Assembly (NCBI RefSeq): GCF_011762155.1
Contig: NZ_JAASQL010000001.1
Coordinates: forward strand, 1-64,000
Source of the DNA: Wenyingzhuangia heitensis
Lineage (GTDB): Bacteria > Bacteroidota > Bacteroidia > Flavobacteriales > Flavobacteriaceae
Reading direction: 5' to 3'
Length of the DNA: 64,000 bases
A program made the translations under genes and the position numbers. How positions within the stretch are numbered: position 1 is the first letter of the stretch; each line of letters starts with the position of its first letter. The notes under the pieces were generated by a model that saw only the letters and a list, made by a program, of their open reading frames with translations, made no database searches and was not told the origin of the DNA. Positions 35,868-45,320 of the stretch are shown in pieces.

Positions 35868-37385
35868 CTAAATAATATTCAACATTTTTTCGGTTGCCAT
35901 AATTGCAGATACTGTTTGATCTGAATCTAAACCACGTGTTTTGTATTCTTTTCCGTTTAAATCCCAAGTAATCACTGTTTCACACAAAGCATCAGAATTA
36001 GATCCTGGAGGAATACGCACCGCATAATCTGTTAACGTTGGCAAAACTAATCCTTTTTTATGATAAATTTTACGCAATGCCTTTATAAATGCATCGTATT
36101 GCCCGTCTCCACTAGCACTTTCTTCTACAAGTTCCCCTTCAAAAGAAACGGCTACTGTTGTAGATGGTTTTAAACCTTTAGCGTGTGTTAACACGTAGGA
36201 TTCTACTTTTACTTTTTCTGATATTGTATTAGAGTTAAGTACATCAGAAATAATGTATGGCAAATCATTTTGAGTTACCAATTCTTTTTTATCTCCTAAT
36301 TCAATCACTCTTTGTGTAACCAATTTTAACTCTTCATCATTTAAGTTTAATCCTAAATCTTGTAAGTTTTTTTGAATATTGGCTTTTCCTGATGTTTTTC
36401 CTAAAGCGTATTTACGTTTACGTCCAAAACGTTTAGGTAGTAAATCATTAAAATAAAGATTCTTTTTATTGTCTCCATCTGCATGAATTCCTGCCGTTTG
36501 TGTAAACACGTTTTCTCCAACAATAGGTTTGCTTTCCGGAATTTTAAATCCTGAAAAAGCTTCTACCATTTTACTTACTTTATACAAGGCTTTTTCATTG
36601 ACCTCTACCAAGTAATCTGGCATAAAATCATTTACAACTGCTACCACACTTGCCAAAGGTGCATTTCCTGCACGCTCCCCCATTCCGTTTAAAGTTAAAT
36701 GCAATCCATCTGCACCTCCTTTAATAGCTTCCATAGCGTTGGCAACACTTAAATCATAATCGTTATGACAGTGAAAATCTAAATGTAATGTTGGGTATTT
36801 GTCTTTAATTTCTTTAATATATTCAAAAGATTCTTGAGGTGTTAAAATTCCTAAAGTATCTGGCAACATAATTCTTTTGATAGGCTGAGTTGCTATAAAA
36901 TCTAAATATTGATATACATACGCTCTAGAATTACGCATTCCATTAGACCAGTCTTCTAAATACACATTGGTTTCAATTCCGTTCTCTTTCGCTTCTTTTA
37001 CAGAGTCTGCAATTTCAGAAAAGTGTTGTTCTGGAGTTTTACGTAGCTGGTGCTCTAAATGATTCATAGAACCTTTAGTTAACAAGTTTTGAACTTTGGC
37101 ACCTGCTTCTTTCATCCACTGAATAGAAGTCCCTTTATCTACAAAAGTTAAAACCTCTATTTTATCTATATGACCATGTCCTTTAGCCCATTCTGTAATA
37201 TTTTTAACAGCATTAAATTCTCCTTTAGACACACGTGCCGAGGCAATTTCTATACGATCCACTTTTAATTCGTCCAATAATAGTTGGGCAATTGTTAGTT
37301 TTTCGTTAGCTGCAAAGGACACTCCTGAGGTTTGTTCACCGTCACGGAGTGTAGTATCCATTATTTCTATTTTCTTTTGGCTCAT
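35868..37385 (-). CDS. cimA: 2-isopropylmalate/(R)-citramalate synthase family enzyme, citramalate synthase favoured
   Basis: 505 aa: HMGL-like TIM barrel (DTTLRDGEQTSGVSF at 10-24, HCHNDYDLSVANAMEA near 222, NGMGERAGNAPL) and a C-terminal LeuA regulatory domain (about 390-500, SGDGQYDAFIKALRK). The pattern strongly recalls Leptospira interrogans CimA, which condenses pyruvate with acetyl-CoA. The residues I remember lining its pyruvate methyl pocket (Leu81, Leu104, Tyr144) align here as Leu79, Leu102 and Tyr142, where leucine-pathway enzymes have polar residues. Databases may simply call this 'alpha-isopropylmalate synthase'. Separated from leuD by an inserted barrel gene. Substrate is inference. 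Confidence 0.82.
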   Translation of the reverse strand: MSQKKIEIMDTTLRDGEQTSGVSFAANEKLTIAQLLLDELKVDRIEIASARVSKGEFNAVKNITEWAKGHGHIDKIEVLTFVDKGTSIQWMKEAGAKVQNLLTKGSMNHLEHQLRKTPEQHFSEIADSVKEAKENGIETNVYLEDWSNGMRNSRAYVYQYLDFIATQPIKRIMLPDTLGILTPQESFEYIKEIKDKYPTLHLDFHCHNDYDLSVANAMEAIKGGADGLHLTLNGMGERAGNAPLASVVAVVNDFMPDYLVEVNEKALYKVSKMVEAFSGFKIPESKPIVGENVFTQTAGIHADGDNKKNLYFNDLLPKRFGRKRKYALGKTSGKANIQKNLQDLGLNLNDEELKLVTQRVIELGDKKELVTQNDLPYIISDVLNSNTISEKVKVESYVLTHAKGLKPSTTVAVSFEGELVEESASGDGQYDAFIKALRKIYHKKGLVLPTLTDYAVRIPPGSNSDALCETVITWDLNGKEYKTRGLDSDQTVSAIMATEKMLNII

Positions 37386-37479
37386 AATATGATCGATAAT
37401 TTTTAAGAGTCGATTATTTTAGTTACTGATTTACAATCATTTTTAACCAAACACCCCTTAAAAAACACAGAATGCAAAT

Positions 37480-37517
37480 ATAAAAAAAGCGTTTCACAAT
37501 TATGTGAAACGCTTTTA
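37480..37517 (-). terminator. Terminator hairpin, copy 1 of an identical 38-bp pair
   Basis: Stem AAAAGCGTTTCACA / TGTGAAACGCTTTT with an ATTA loop and A7 flank. The same 38 bp recur exactly at 38156-38193. This copy lies directly after the stop of the barrel gene (37539), upstream of the synthase gene. Confidence 0.8.
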
Positions 37518-37538
37518 TAAATATACCTAAATCTATTT

Positions 37539-38120
37539 TTATCTTACTCTACCCAACATCAAACCTAAACCAACTCCATAAAAACTCTTCTTTTTATTTA
37601 GTATAACTTTTGGTGAAATATACAATCCTGAAGCACTGAATTTAACAAATTCAAACTTAGGGTTTAAGATAACACTATAAATATGGTAATCTTCAAATTC
37701 AGAATTATAATAATACCCATTATTTGTTTTTTCTCCTCTAGTATAATTATACTCTCTATAGCCTGAAGTTCTAGCTAATCCCATAGATAAATTGAATCTA
37801 AACTTATCTGAGTTCTTTATTTCAATTATCCTCCCAATACTAAAATAAATATGCCCTGCATCGTCTATACCTTCAAACCCTAAGCCATCAGTATCGTCTT
37901 TATCGCTAGGATAATTATCAGACCCATATAACATCCCTAACCTACCCAAAGAAAAAGAATATTTGTTTTTATAAATATAATTAACGCTTACATCAAACCC
38001 CAAATGATTCCCTACTTCTAAAGAGCCCGCTGCGTAAAATGCATTTATTGGCTTTGATTTTTCTTCTTGAGCATATCCCCGAATTACAACTAACAGCAAC
38101 AACAATAGAGTCTTTTTCAT
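37539..38120 (-). CDS. Outer membrane beta-barrel protein inserted in the leu operon
   Basis: 193 aa with a signal peptide (MKKTLLLLLLVVIRGYAQ). The mature part alternates aromatic-rich strands (YSFSLGRLGMLYGS, YGVGLGLMLGRVR at the end) as in small porin-like barrels. No family recognised. It has no functional link with leucine synthesis, sits between leuD and the synthase, and is bracketed by two identical terminator hairpins, so it looks like an insertion with its own transcription unit. Length and composition otherwise resemble neighbouring genes. Confidence 0.78.
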   Translation of the reverse strand: MKKTLLLLLLVVIRGYAQEEKSKPINAFYAAGSLEVGNHLGFDVSVNYIYKNKYSFSLGRLGMLYGSDNYPSDKDDTDGLGFEGIDDAGHIYFSIGRIIEIKNSDKFRFNLSMGLARTSGYREYNYTRGEKTNNGYYYNSEFEDYHIYSVILNPKFEFVKFSASGLYISPKVILNKKKSFYGVGLGLMLGRVR

Positions 38121-38155
38121 TTTCTTTTTTCATCAAATATAACTTACATTATATC

Positions 38156-38193
38156 ATAAAAAAAGCGTTTCACAATTATGTGAAACGCTTTTA
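38156..38193 (-). terminator. Terminator hairpin, copy 2 of an identical 38-bp pair
   Basis: Exact copy of 37480-37517, located 27 bp beyond the leuD stop (38221). It would end the leuCD transcript before the inserted barrel gene. The two copies lie 676 bp apart. Confidence 0.8.
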
Positions 38194-38220
38194 GAAATAT
38201 TATGATGTTCTACAAAAGAA

Positions 38221-38820
38221 CTAGAAAGGTCTTTTACCTGCAAATTCAGTAATTTCTCCTTCAATGTTTTTTAAGTAATCAATATCATCAAATCCGTTTA
38301 ACATGTTTCCTTTTTTGTAACCGTTAATATCAAAAGATTCAGACTCTCCCGTAGACAATAAAGTTACTGTTTGAGTTGTTAAATCTACTTTGATTTCTGT
38401 TTTAGGATCTGCTTCAATTGCGTTAAACAACTTATCAGCAAAAGGAGCGGATACCTGTACTGGTAAAACCCCTACATTTAAACAGTTGTTCTTAAAAATA
38501 TCTGCAAATGCAGAAGAAATTACACAACGTAATCCAAAATCGTACACAGACCAAGCTGCATGCTCTCTAGAAGAACCAGAACCAAAGTTTCTACCTCCTA
38601 CTAAAATTTTAGATCCTGCGTATTTTTCTTGGTTTAAAGGAAAATCCATTTTAGGAGTTCCATCTGCATTAAATCTCCAGTCACGGAAAAAATTAATATC
38701 AAAATCTTTACGCTCAGTTGCTTTTAAGAAACGAGCAGGAATGATTTGATCTGTATCCACATTCTCTATAGGTAATGGATAAGCTGTACTTGTTAATACT
38801 TCAAATTTATCGTAAGCCAT
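38221..38820 (-). CDS. leuD: 3-isopropylmalate dehydratase small subunit
   Basis: 199 aa, aconitase swivel domain. Shows NVDTDQIIPARFLK (about 20-33), the GGRNFGSGSSREHA substrate-contact loop (about 75-88) and FKNNCLNVGVLPV. Pairs with LeuC, 12 bp upstream. The same enzyme also handles citramalate in a pyruvate-based isoleucine pathway. Confidence 0.95.
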   Translation of the reverse strand: MAYDKFEVLTSTAYPLPIENVDTDQIIPARFLKATERKDFDINFFRDWRFNADGTPKMDFPLNQEKYAGSKILVGGRNFGSGSSREHAAWSVYDFGLRCVISSAFADIFKNNCLNVGVLPVQVSAPFADKLFNAIEADPKTEIKVDLTTQTVTLLSTGESESFDINGYKKGNMLNGFDDIDYLKNIEGEITEFAGKRPF

Positions 38821-38832
38821 TGTATTCTATAT

Positions 38833-40239
38833 TTAAGCGTTAGCAGTTAAAATTGTTCTTGGATCAGTAACTACACCTTCTACAGCAGATGCCGCAGCAA
38901 CTAATGGAGAAGCTAGTAAAGTTCTAGACCCAGGTCCTTGACGACCTTCGAAGTTACGGTTAGATGTAGAAACTGATAATTTTCCAGCAGGAATCTTATC
39001 ATCGTTCATTGCTAAACAAGCAGAACATCCTGGCTCTCTTAATACAAATCCAGCATCTGTAATAATTTTATCTAAACCTTCTTCTTTAATTTGATCTACT
39101 ACTTTGTGAGATCCTGGTACCAACCATGCTGTAACGTGATCTGCTTTTTTACGTCCTTTAATAACGGAACAGAAACCTCTAAAGTCTTCTATACGTCCGT
39201 TAGTACAAGATCCCAAAAACACAAAATCAATCTTTTTACCAATCATAGAATCTCCTTCATGGAAATCCATATAACCTAAAGATTTTTTATAGGTCTCAAC
39301 TCCACCTTCTACAGATTCTGCAGTAGGAATAGAATTTGTTACTCCCATTCCCATTCCTGGGTTTGTTCCGTAAGTAATCATTGGTTCAATATCAGCTGCA
39401 TCGTAGTTAAACTCTGCATCAAACTCTGCACCTTCATCAGTACTTAAAGTTTCCCAATACGTCATTGCTTTATCCCAATCAGCTCCTTTAGGAGTTTGAG
39501 CACGACCCGCAATGTAATCGTATGTTTTTTGATCTGGAGCAATCATACCTCCACGTGCACCCATCTCAATTGTTAGGTTACAAACAGTCATACGACCTTC
39601 CATTGTCATATCTTCAAAAACATCTCCAGCATATTCTACAAAATAACCTGTAGCACCTGATGTAGTTTGTTTAGAAATAATGTATAAAGCAACATCTTTA
39701 GGAGTTACTCCTAAACCTAATTTTCCGTTTACGTTAATACGCATCGCTTTAGGCTTAGACTGCATAATACATTGAGTAGACAATACCATCTCAACTTCAG
39801 AAGTACCAATACCAAAAGCAATAGCACCAAAAGCTCCGTGAGTAGATGTATGAGAATCTCCACAAACAATAGTTGCACCTGGTAATGTAATTCCATTTTC
39901 TGGTCCTACTACGTGTACAATACCGTTGTTAATATCTCCTAACCCCCAATGAGAAATTCCGTGATTTTTAGCATTTCTTTCCAATGCATTTAACTGGTTT
40001 GCAGATAAAGCATCTTCTACCGGTAAATGTTGATTGATGGTTGGAGTGTTGTGATCTGCCGTAGCGAATGTACGGTTAGGATATACTACACTGTTTCCTC
40101 TACTTTCTAATCCTAAGAATGCTACTGGACTTGTAACTTCGTGAATAAAATGACGGTCAATAAAAAACACATCTGGTCCGTCTTCTACGTGACGTACTAC
40201 ATGCGAATCCCAAACTTTGTCAAATAATGTTGTTGCCAT
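38833..40239 (-). CDS. leuC: 3-isopropylmalate dehydratase large subunit
   Basis: 468 aa, aconitase family with a 4Fe-4S cluster. Cluster ligands are seen in [12 protein letters not shown] (about 343) and [11 protein letters not shown] (about 403, CxxC). The substrate region [14 protein letters not shown] (about 127) is intact. First gene of the minus-strand leu operon; a TAAATTTG-type -7 box lies at 40301-40308, 62 bp upstream, with a weak -33. No attenuator leader peptide rich in Leu codons was recognised. Confidence 0.95.
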   Translation of the reverse strand: MATTLFDKVWDSHVVRHVEDGPDVFFIDRHFIHEVTSPVAFLGLESRGNSVVYPNRTFATADHNTPTINQHLPVEDALSANQLNALERNAKNHGISHWGLGDINNGIVHVVGPENGITLPGATIVCGDSHTSTHGAFGAIAFGIGTSEVEMVLSTQCIMQSKPKAMRINVNGKLGLGVTPKDVALYIISKQTTSGATGYFVEYAGDVFEDMTMEGRMTVCNLTIEMGARGGMIAPDQKTYDYIAGRAQTPKGADWDKAMTYWETLSTDEGAEFDAEFNYDAADIEPMITYGTNPGMGMGVTNSIPTAESVEGGVETYKKSLGYMDFHEGDSMIGKKIDFVFLGSCTNGRIEDFRGFCSVIKGRKKADHVTAWLVPGSHKVVDQIKEEGLDKIITDAGFVLREPGCSACLAMNDDKIPAGKLSVSTSNRNFEGRQGPGSRTLLASPLVAAASAVEGVVTDPRTILTANA

Positions 40240-40458
40240 ATTGATTTCGACTTATTTATTGTTTTCTGTTATGGTTGCAATTCAATGAATTACAGGTCGG
40301 CAAATTTATAAAAAAACGAGGTATTATCACTTAGACTGGCTATAAATTATTACGATGCCCAAGAAAGGTTCTCTATCTGCTCAAAAGTTTAAAATTATAT
40401 AGTTTACTATTTGCTCACTAATGTATTCTATATGTACCTTTATCACATCCAAACCTAA

Positions 40459-41277
40459 ATGATGAAATATTTAAAGTGCGAGAGTTGTGAGCATTACAAC
40501 CTACTGAATTCAGAATATCAAATTTTTTGTAATGCTTGTGGAAAGAAACTTTCTAACAATTTTAAAACATGGCAAAAAAAACATCCTACCAAAAACTTTG
40601 AAGCTTATACTAATGAAGTAGGCACTGAAAAAGGAAAACCTAAAAGAAATTTTAAATTTAGTATTAAAAAAACACTCCAAATTACCGTAATCATTATTGC
40701 CATAGGTTTTGGTGCTTTTTTTGGAAAAAAATACAGTGCAAGTGCCTTTGCCTTTTTTTATGAATATGCTTATCCTGTTTCAGAACTGTTAGATAAAGAA
40801 TGGGGAAGACAGTTTTTTATGGGAAATAAAGTGGTGATAGAATCTCCTTATTGGTTAGAGAAACAAAAAGAAGAAATACCACTGCCAGCCGAAGTTAAAA
40901 AGCTTATTAAGGAAATGAATTACTATACTTATAACAATTTTGCTGGTTTTGGAACCGTACTCATGACTAGTGTTTATGACAAAGCTATTGGTAAAATAAA
41001 TCCTAAAGGTGCCGGAGATGGAGCCATACAACAGACCTACCAAGTAATGAAGGGTTCTGATTTATTTTACAATGATGAAACCACTCAAATAAACAATTAT
41101 CCTGCAGTATTAAAAAAGGGAACTTTTATGAGTGATGGTAATGAAATTCACTTTAAAAGTATTGCTTGTGTTAAAAACGATTTAACGCTTGTTTACATGA
41201 TTACCTTTTGGGCAAACAACAATAAGGATTACGAATTACTTACAGACAGAATCATTGGTTCTTTAGAAATATATTAA
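40459..41277 (+). CDS. Zinc-ribbon membrane protein, function unknown
   Basis: 272 aa. The N-terminus carries a zinc ribbon with CESCEHYNLL and FCNACGKK (two CxxC pairs, about 7-32), then a basic linker, one membrane helix (about 75-92) and an extracytoplasmic domain of about 170 aa. There is no signal peptide, so the ribbon is cytoplasmic. I do not recognise the extracytoplasmic domain. A second ATG is one codon later. Convergent with the small Dabb gene (1 bp gap), monocistronic. Confidence 0.75.
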   Translation: MMKYLKCESCEHYNLLNSEYQIFCNACGKKLSNNFKTWQKKHPTKNFEAYTNEVGTEKGKPKRNFKFSIKKTLQITVIIIAIGFGAFFGKKYSASAFAFFYEYAYPVSELLDKEWGRQFFMGNKVVIESPYWLEKQKEEIPLPAEVKKLIKEMNYYTYNNFAGFGTVLMTSVYDKAIGKINPKGAGDGAIQQTYQVMKGSDLFYNDETTQINNYPAVLKKGTFMSDGNEIHFKSIACVKNDLTLVYMITFWANNNKDYELLTDRIIGSLEIY

Positions 41278-41278
41278 T

Positions 41279-41596
41279 TTATAATTCTAAAGAATCAAAC
41301 ACTTGTACTTTTTCCCACAAAGCAGAAGCTTCTTTTAAAAATAACAAATGAGCAGGTTCTTCTTGATATTTTTGATGCAATTCTTCATTTTCAAAACTAA
41401 CCAACAAAGCATACGTATAACTATTATCTACAACAGACCTGTCTGAATGTGCAGGTTTGCTAATAGCTGCGGTTTTGGTATAAACAGATGCATTTAAAAA
41501 CTTTTGCAAAGCAACTTCAAACGTTTTACAATATTCTTTATTCTCTGGCTGTTTTAACCAAAAATACACACTGTGAAAAAAAGTTTTATTTTCCAT
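41279..41596 (-). CDS. Dabb family protein (stress-responsive A/B barrel)
   Basis: 105 aa from the Met at 41596 (MENKTFFHSVYFWLKQPE); an in-frame Met 9 codons upstream would overlap rsmI and is unlikely. The pattern FHSVYFWLK...TYALLVSFENEELHQKYQEEPAH is that of dimeric ferredoxin-like alpha/beta barrel (Dabb) proteins, with the C-terminal YQEEPAHLLFL. Often linked to stress or polyketide chemistry, but no specific role is visible. Thirteen bp after the rsmI stop. Confidence 0.85.
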   Translation of the reverse strand: MENKTFFHSVYFWLKQPENKEYCKTFEVALQKFLNASVYTKTAAISKPAHSDRSVVDNSYTYALLVSFENEELHQKYQEEPAHLLFLKEASALWEKVQVFDSLEL

Positions 41597-41609
41597 ATTT
41601 ACACTAAAT

Positions 41610-42275
41610 TTATTTACCTGCAACTATTAATACAATCTCTCCTTTAGGTGGTTTGTTGGCGTAATGTTCTGCCAACTCTGTAACGGTTCCTCTTCTGGTT
41701 TCTTCAAATAGCTTAGTCAATTCTCTAGAAACCGAAGCTTGTCTATCAGCTCCCAAATACTCTGCCAAATTCCCTAATGTTTTTACTAATTTATGAGGAG
41801 ATTCATATAAAATAATCGTTCTATCCTCTTCTGCCAACTTTAACAATCTTGTTTGACGACCTTTTTTAACAGGTAAAAATCCTTCAAACACAAATTTTTC
41901 ATTTGGCAAACCAGAGTTTACCAAAGCGGGTACAAATGCAGTTGCTCCAGGCAAACAATCTACTTCTATATTATTTTGAATACAAGCACGTGTTAGCAAA
42001 AAGCCAGGATCTGAAATAGCGGGAGTTCCTGCATCAGAAATTAAAGCAACTGTAGTTCCACTTTTTATTTTATTGATGATATTTTCTACCGTTTTATGCT
42101 CGTTATGCATATGATGACTTTGCATATGAGTGGTAATTTCAAAATGCTTCATTAATTTACCACTGGTACGAGTATCTTCTGCCAATACCAAGTCTACTTC
42201 TTTTAAAACTTTAATCGCTCTAAAAGTCATGTCTTCTAAATTTCCAATAGGTGTAGGGACTAGGTATAGTTTCAT
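41610..42275 (-). CDS. rsmI: 16S rRNA (cytidine(1402)-2'-O)-methyltransferase
   Basis: 221 aa, tetrapyrrole-methylase fold. LYLVPTPIGNLEDMTFRA opens the protein, followed by AEDTRTSGKLMKH, ISDAGTPAISDPGF, LPGATAFVPALVNSGLP and ILYESPHKL, all diagnostic of RsmI. It methylates the ribose of C1402 in the decoding centre. Slightly shorter than E. coli RsmI (about 286 aa), because it lacks the C-terminal extension, as usual in Bacteroidetes. Confidence 0.95.
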   Translation of the reverse strand: MKLYLVPTPIGNLEDMTFRAIKVLKEVDLVLAEDTRTSGKLMKHFEITTHMQSHHMHNEHKTVENIINKIKSGTTVALISDAGTPAISDPGFLLTRACIQNNIEVDCLPGATAFVPALVNSGLPNEKFVFEGFLPVKKGRQTRLLKLAEEDRTIILYESPHKLVKTLGNLAEYLGADRQASVSRELTKLFEETRRGTVTELAEHYANKPPKGEIVLIVAGK

Positions 42276-42321
42276 TTTTATGTTTTTGACTTTTTACTGC
42301 TAAATTAAGACAATAAATGTA

Positions 42322-43803
42322 TTATTCCTTAATGATTCTTTTCACAATTCTTTTCCCCTCTTGTTCTATCAATAATATATATATGTTTGGTGCCAATTTA
42401 CTAAGATCTAACTCCTCAGTAAAAACAACACCATCATCTACATGCTCTTTATAAACAATAAGTCTTCCATAGTTATCAAACAAAGAAATTTTAACAACAC
42501 CATTTGCTAGACCTGACACCAATGTTGTGTTAAAAACAGGATCTGTTTCAACTACAAACCCAGCTAACTCTTCGTTACTATACAACGGTACATCTGCTAC
42601 CATGGAACTTAATAATTCTACCCTCCTAGGTGAGTTTTTTAATACCGTAAGCATTCTCTGTTTTTGATCCTCTGTAAATGTATCCATACAGCTATCATTG
42701 GTGTAATCCATATAGTTCTGCACCATATCATTCCCTAAATTATCTGACAAACATGTGTCGTATACTTCTTCACAAGAATAATGTTCTTCTGTTGCATCTG
42801 GAGTATCTAAACAATAATCTCCATTTCCACAAGTATCCGTATCTCCCCAAATATGCCTTAATCCCAGCCAATGACCAATTTCATGTGTAGTTGTTCTTCC
42901 TTGGTTGTACAAAGTATTTAAATTAAAAGAACCATCATCTTTAGTAATATCACCAAATGCATGATAAGCTATCACAACTCCATCTGTTAATGCATCGCCC
43001 CCATTCACATCTAATCCATCTAAATTAGAATCACTAGGGAATTGTGCAAAACCCAGAACTCCTTCTAAACCTTCATCTTCTACATTTTTCCCTCCCATTT
43101 TAACAACCCATATATTTAAATATTGGGTAGGATCCCATTGAGTTGTTGTTTTCATCAATTGTAGATCTTCATATGTTTCCCAATCAGCACCTTCAGAATT
43201 ATTATAGACATTATTTGTATACGGAGTTATATTATGTCTTATAATCCCTGAAGTTTCTAAGCCATCTAGATCTTGTTTTGCTAAATAAAAATTAATTCCT
43301 ACATCTACTGCAACTCCTGTTGAATTGCTTCCACCAGGAGTCCCTTGCATTCTTCTATAGTCTTGATTTAGGACATTTATTTGGGACTGTACTTGAGCAT
43401 CTGATATGTTTTCTCCAACAATATTACCTATTGTATTTATAGGGTCGCCATTATGAACAACATGAACAACAACAGGGATATTATAAGTCTCTGCTGTTAG
43501 TTTTGCCATTGATCTATTAGCATTGAGTTGTTGTTTTTTTGATAACATCCAAGACTCAAACGCTACCTCTGAAGACTTATTAGTGTATTCTTCTGATTGT
43601 TTTTTTTCGTACTCAACCGTAAAGCACCTAACAAACCCGGTTACATCTTTAGCCCTTGTATTTGCTTTGGTTATTTTTGTCGGATTGGTGTTATCTTGAG
43701 AAAACAAACTAGTTCCAAACATAAAAGCTACAATTAATAAGACCGTTGTCTTATTAATTGTAGCTTTTAAAAATTTTACTTTTTTAGTATTTATAAATTT
43801 CAC
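42322..43803 (-). CDS. Secreted zinc metalloprotease, M43 (cytophagalysin) family with T9SS sorting domain
   Basis: 493 aa. The N-terminal signal region (residues 1-36) includes KATINKTTVLLIVAFMFG. The catalytic domain has HEIGHWLGLRHIWGD (about 310-324, HExxHxxGxxH) and the Met-turn QNYMDYT. The C-terminal type A sorting domain (about 420-493; KISLFDNYGRLIVYKEH, then LDLSKLAPNIYILLIEQEG, ending KRIIKE) predicts export through the T9SS and cell-surface anchoring or release. The bases encoding residues 12-27 form a perfect 22-bp inverted repeat (see the repeat entry). Monocistronic. Confidence 0.9.
   Translation of the reverse strand: MKFINTKKVKFLKATINKTTVLLIVAFMFGTSLFSQDNTNPTKITKANTRAKDVTGFVRCFTVEYEKKQSEEYTNKSSEVAFESWMLSKKQQLNANRSMAKLTAETYNIPVVVHVVHNGDPINTIGNIVGENISDAQVQSQINVLNQDYRRMQGTPGGSNSTGVAVDVGINFYLAKQDLDGLETSGIIRHNITPYTNNVYNNSEGADWETYEDLQLMKTTTQWDPTQYLNIWVVKMGGKNVEDEGLEGVLGFAQFPSDSNLDGLDVNGGDALTDGVVIAYHAFGDITKDDGSFNLNTLYNQGRTTTHEIGHWLGLRHIWGDTDTCGNGDYCLDTPDATEEHYSCEEVYDTCLSDNLGNDMVQNYMDYTNDSCMDTFTEDQKQRMLTVLKNSPRRVELLSSMVADVPLYSNEELAGFVVETDPVFNTTLVSGLANGVVKISLFDNYGRLIVYKEHVDDGVVFTEELDLSKLAPNIYILLIEQEGKRIVKRIIKE
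43722..43769. repeat. Perfect 22-bp inverted repeat inside the M43 signal-peptide codons
   Basis: Arms 43722-43743 and 43748-43769 are exact reverse complements of 22 bp with a CGTT spacer, i.e. a near-complete hairpin in DNA or in the mRNA just after the start codon. It encodes the hydrophobic core of the signal peptide. Confidence 0.95.
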
Positions 43804-43824
43804 AATAGATGCTTATATATAATA

Positions 43825-45318
43825 TTAGGCTTTAAAGTTTTGTAAAACATCTGCTATGTTACGATTGTCTGACAATTGAGGGATTTTATTTTGACCTCCA
43901 AATTTACCAATCGACTTCATATACTCATGAAAACCACCTTTTTTAACCTTAGTTACCACTATTGGTTTTAGCACACTTCCTTTTATTAAATCAAAATAAT
44001 AAATATTTTGTGCTTGCATAGATTCATCAATTTTAGTTGCTAATGCTTCTAAATTTTCTGGCTCATTTTCAAACTCTATAAACCATTCGTGATATGGCAA
44101 CCCACTTTCTGGATTTACTTGTGGTGCTACTGTAAACTCACTTATAGTTATATTGGTTCCTACAATGGCATCATTTAACGCTTTTTCTACCTCTTTACCA
44201 ATTACATGTTCTCCAAAAGCAGATATAAAATGTTTAATTCTACCCGTAACTTTAATTCTGTGCGGAACTAAAGAAGTAAACTCAACAGTATCTCCAATAT
44301 TGTACCCCCACAAACCTGCAGATGTATTTAAAATAATTACATAATTAACACCTAATTCTACCTCTCCTACAGATAGTCTTGGGGGATTTTCGTCAAAGAA
44401 CTGATCGGCTGGAATAAACTCATAAAAAATCCCGCTATTTAACTGTAGCAACATTCCTTTTTCGGTTTGAGAATCTTGATAAGCAATAAAACCTTCCGAA
44501 GCTGGATACAACTCTACGTAATCTATTTTTTTACCTATTAAACTTTCAAATTTATTTTTATAAGGTTCAAAGTTTACACCTCCGTAGACAAAGAAATTAA
44601 ACTTTGGAAATATTTCCGAAATTGTCTTTCCTGTCTTTTCTTGTAGTTTTTCAAAATACATTTGTACCCAAGATGGAATTCCACTAATTACAGACATGTC
44701 TTCATTAATGGTTTCTTCTACAATAGCATCTACTTTGGTTTCCCAATCTTCAATACAATTGGTTTCCCAACTTGGCAATCTATTTTTTTGTAAATAGGAC
44801 GGCACATAATGTGCTACAATTCCACTTAAACGACCTAGCTGAACTCCTTTTAAATCTTTAAGAATTGGACTTCCTTGTAAAAACATCATTTTGCTATCAA
44901 CAAAGCTAGCATCTCCTGTTTCTGCAATATAAAACAACAACGCATTACGTGCTGCTTTTATGTGTGTAGGCATAGATTCTTTTGTGATGGGAATGTATTT
45001 TGCTCCAGATGTAGTTCCAGATGTTTTTGCATAATACAAAGGCCTACCTGTCCATAAAACATCTGACTCTCCTTCTACCATTCTATCTACATAAGAACGG
45101 ATTCCTTCATAATCATTTACTGAAACATTTTTTTTAAAGTCTTCATAATTTTTTATTTGCTCAAAATTATGATCTTTACCAAAAGCTGTATTTTTTGCCG
45201 TTTTAATTAAATATTGAAACGTTTTTTCTTGGGTTTCAACAGGATTGTTAGCCCACTTATATACTTGCTTACAAATTACCTTTGCAAAAGGCAATGCTAT
45301 TTTTGATTTGATACTCAT
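43825..45318 (-). CDS. GH3 auxin-responsive promoter family protein (acyl-adenylate ligase)
   Basis: 497 aa. Plant GH3-like adenylating enzyme that likely conjugates an acyl group to an amino acid. ATP/AMP-binding YAKTSGTTSGAKYIPI (about 91), YPASEGFIAYQ (about 273) and the GRIKHFISAFGEHV hinge (about 357) are present. Substrates are unknown in bacteria. It lies 2 bp downstream of the M23 gene and so is co-transcribed. Confidence 0.9.
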   Translation of the reverse strand: MSIKSKIALPFAKVICKQVYKWANNPVETQEKTFQYLIKTAKNTAFGKDHNFEQIKNYEDFKKNVSVNDYEGIRSYVDRMVEGESDVLWTGRPLYYAKTSGTTSGAKYIPITKESMPTHIKAARNALLFYIAETGDASFVDSKMMFLQGSPILKDLKGVQLGRLSGIVAHYVPSYLQKNRLPSWETNCIEDWETKVDAIVEETINEDMSVISGIPSWVQMYFEKLQEKTGKTISEIFPKFNFFVYGGVNFEPYKNKFESLIGKKIDYVELYPASEGFIAYQDSQTEKGMLLQLNSGIFYEFIPADQFFDENPPRLSVGEVELGVNYVIILNTSAGLWGYNIGDTVEFTSLVPHRIKVTGRIKHFISAFGEHVIGKEVEKALNDAIVGTNITISEFTVAPQVNPESGLPYHEWFIEFENEPENLEALATKIDESMQAQNIYYFDLIKGSVLKPIVVTKVKKGGFHEYMKSIGKFGGQNKIPQLSDNRNIADVLQNFKA

Positions 45319-45320
45319 TC

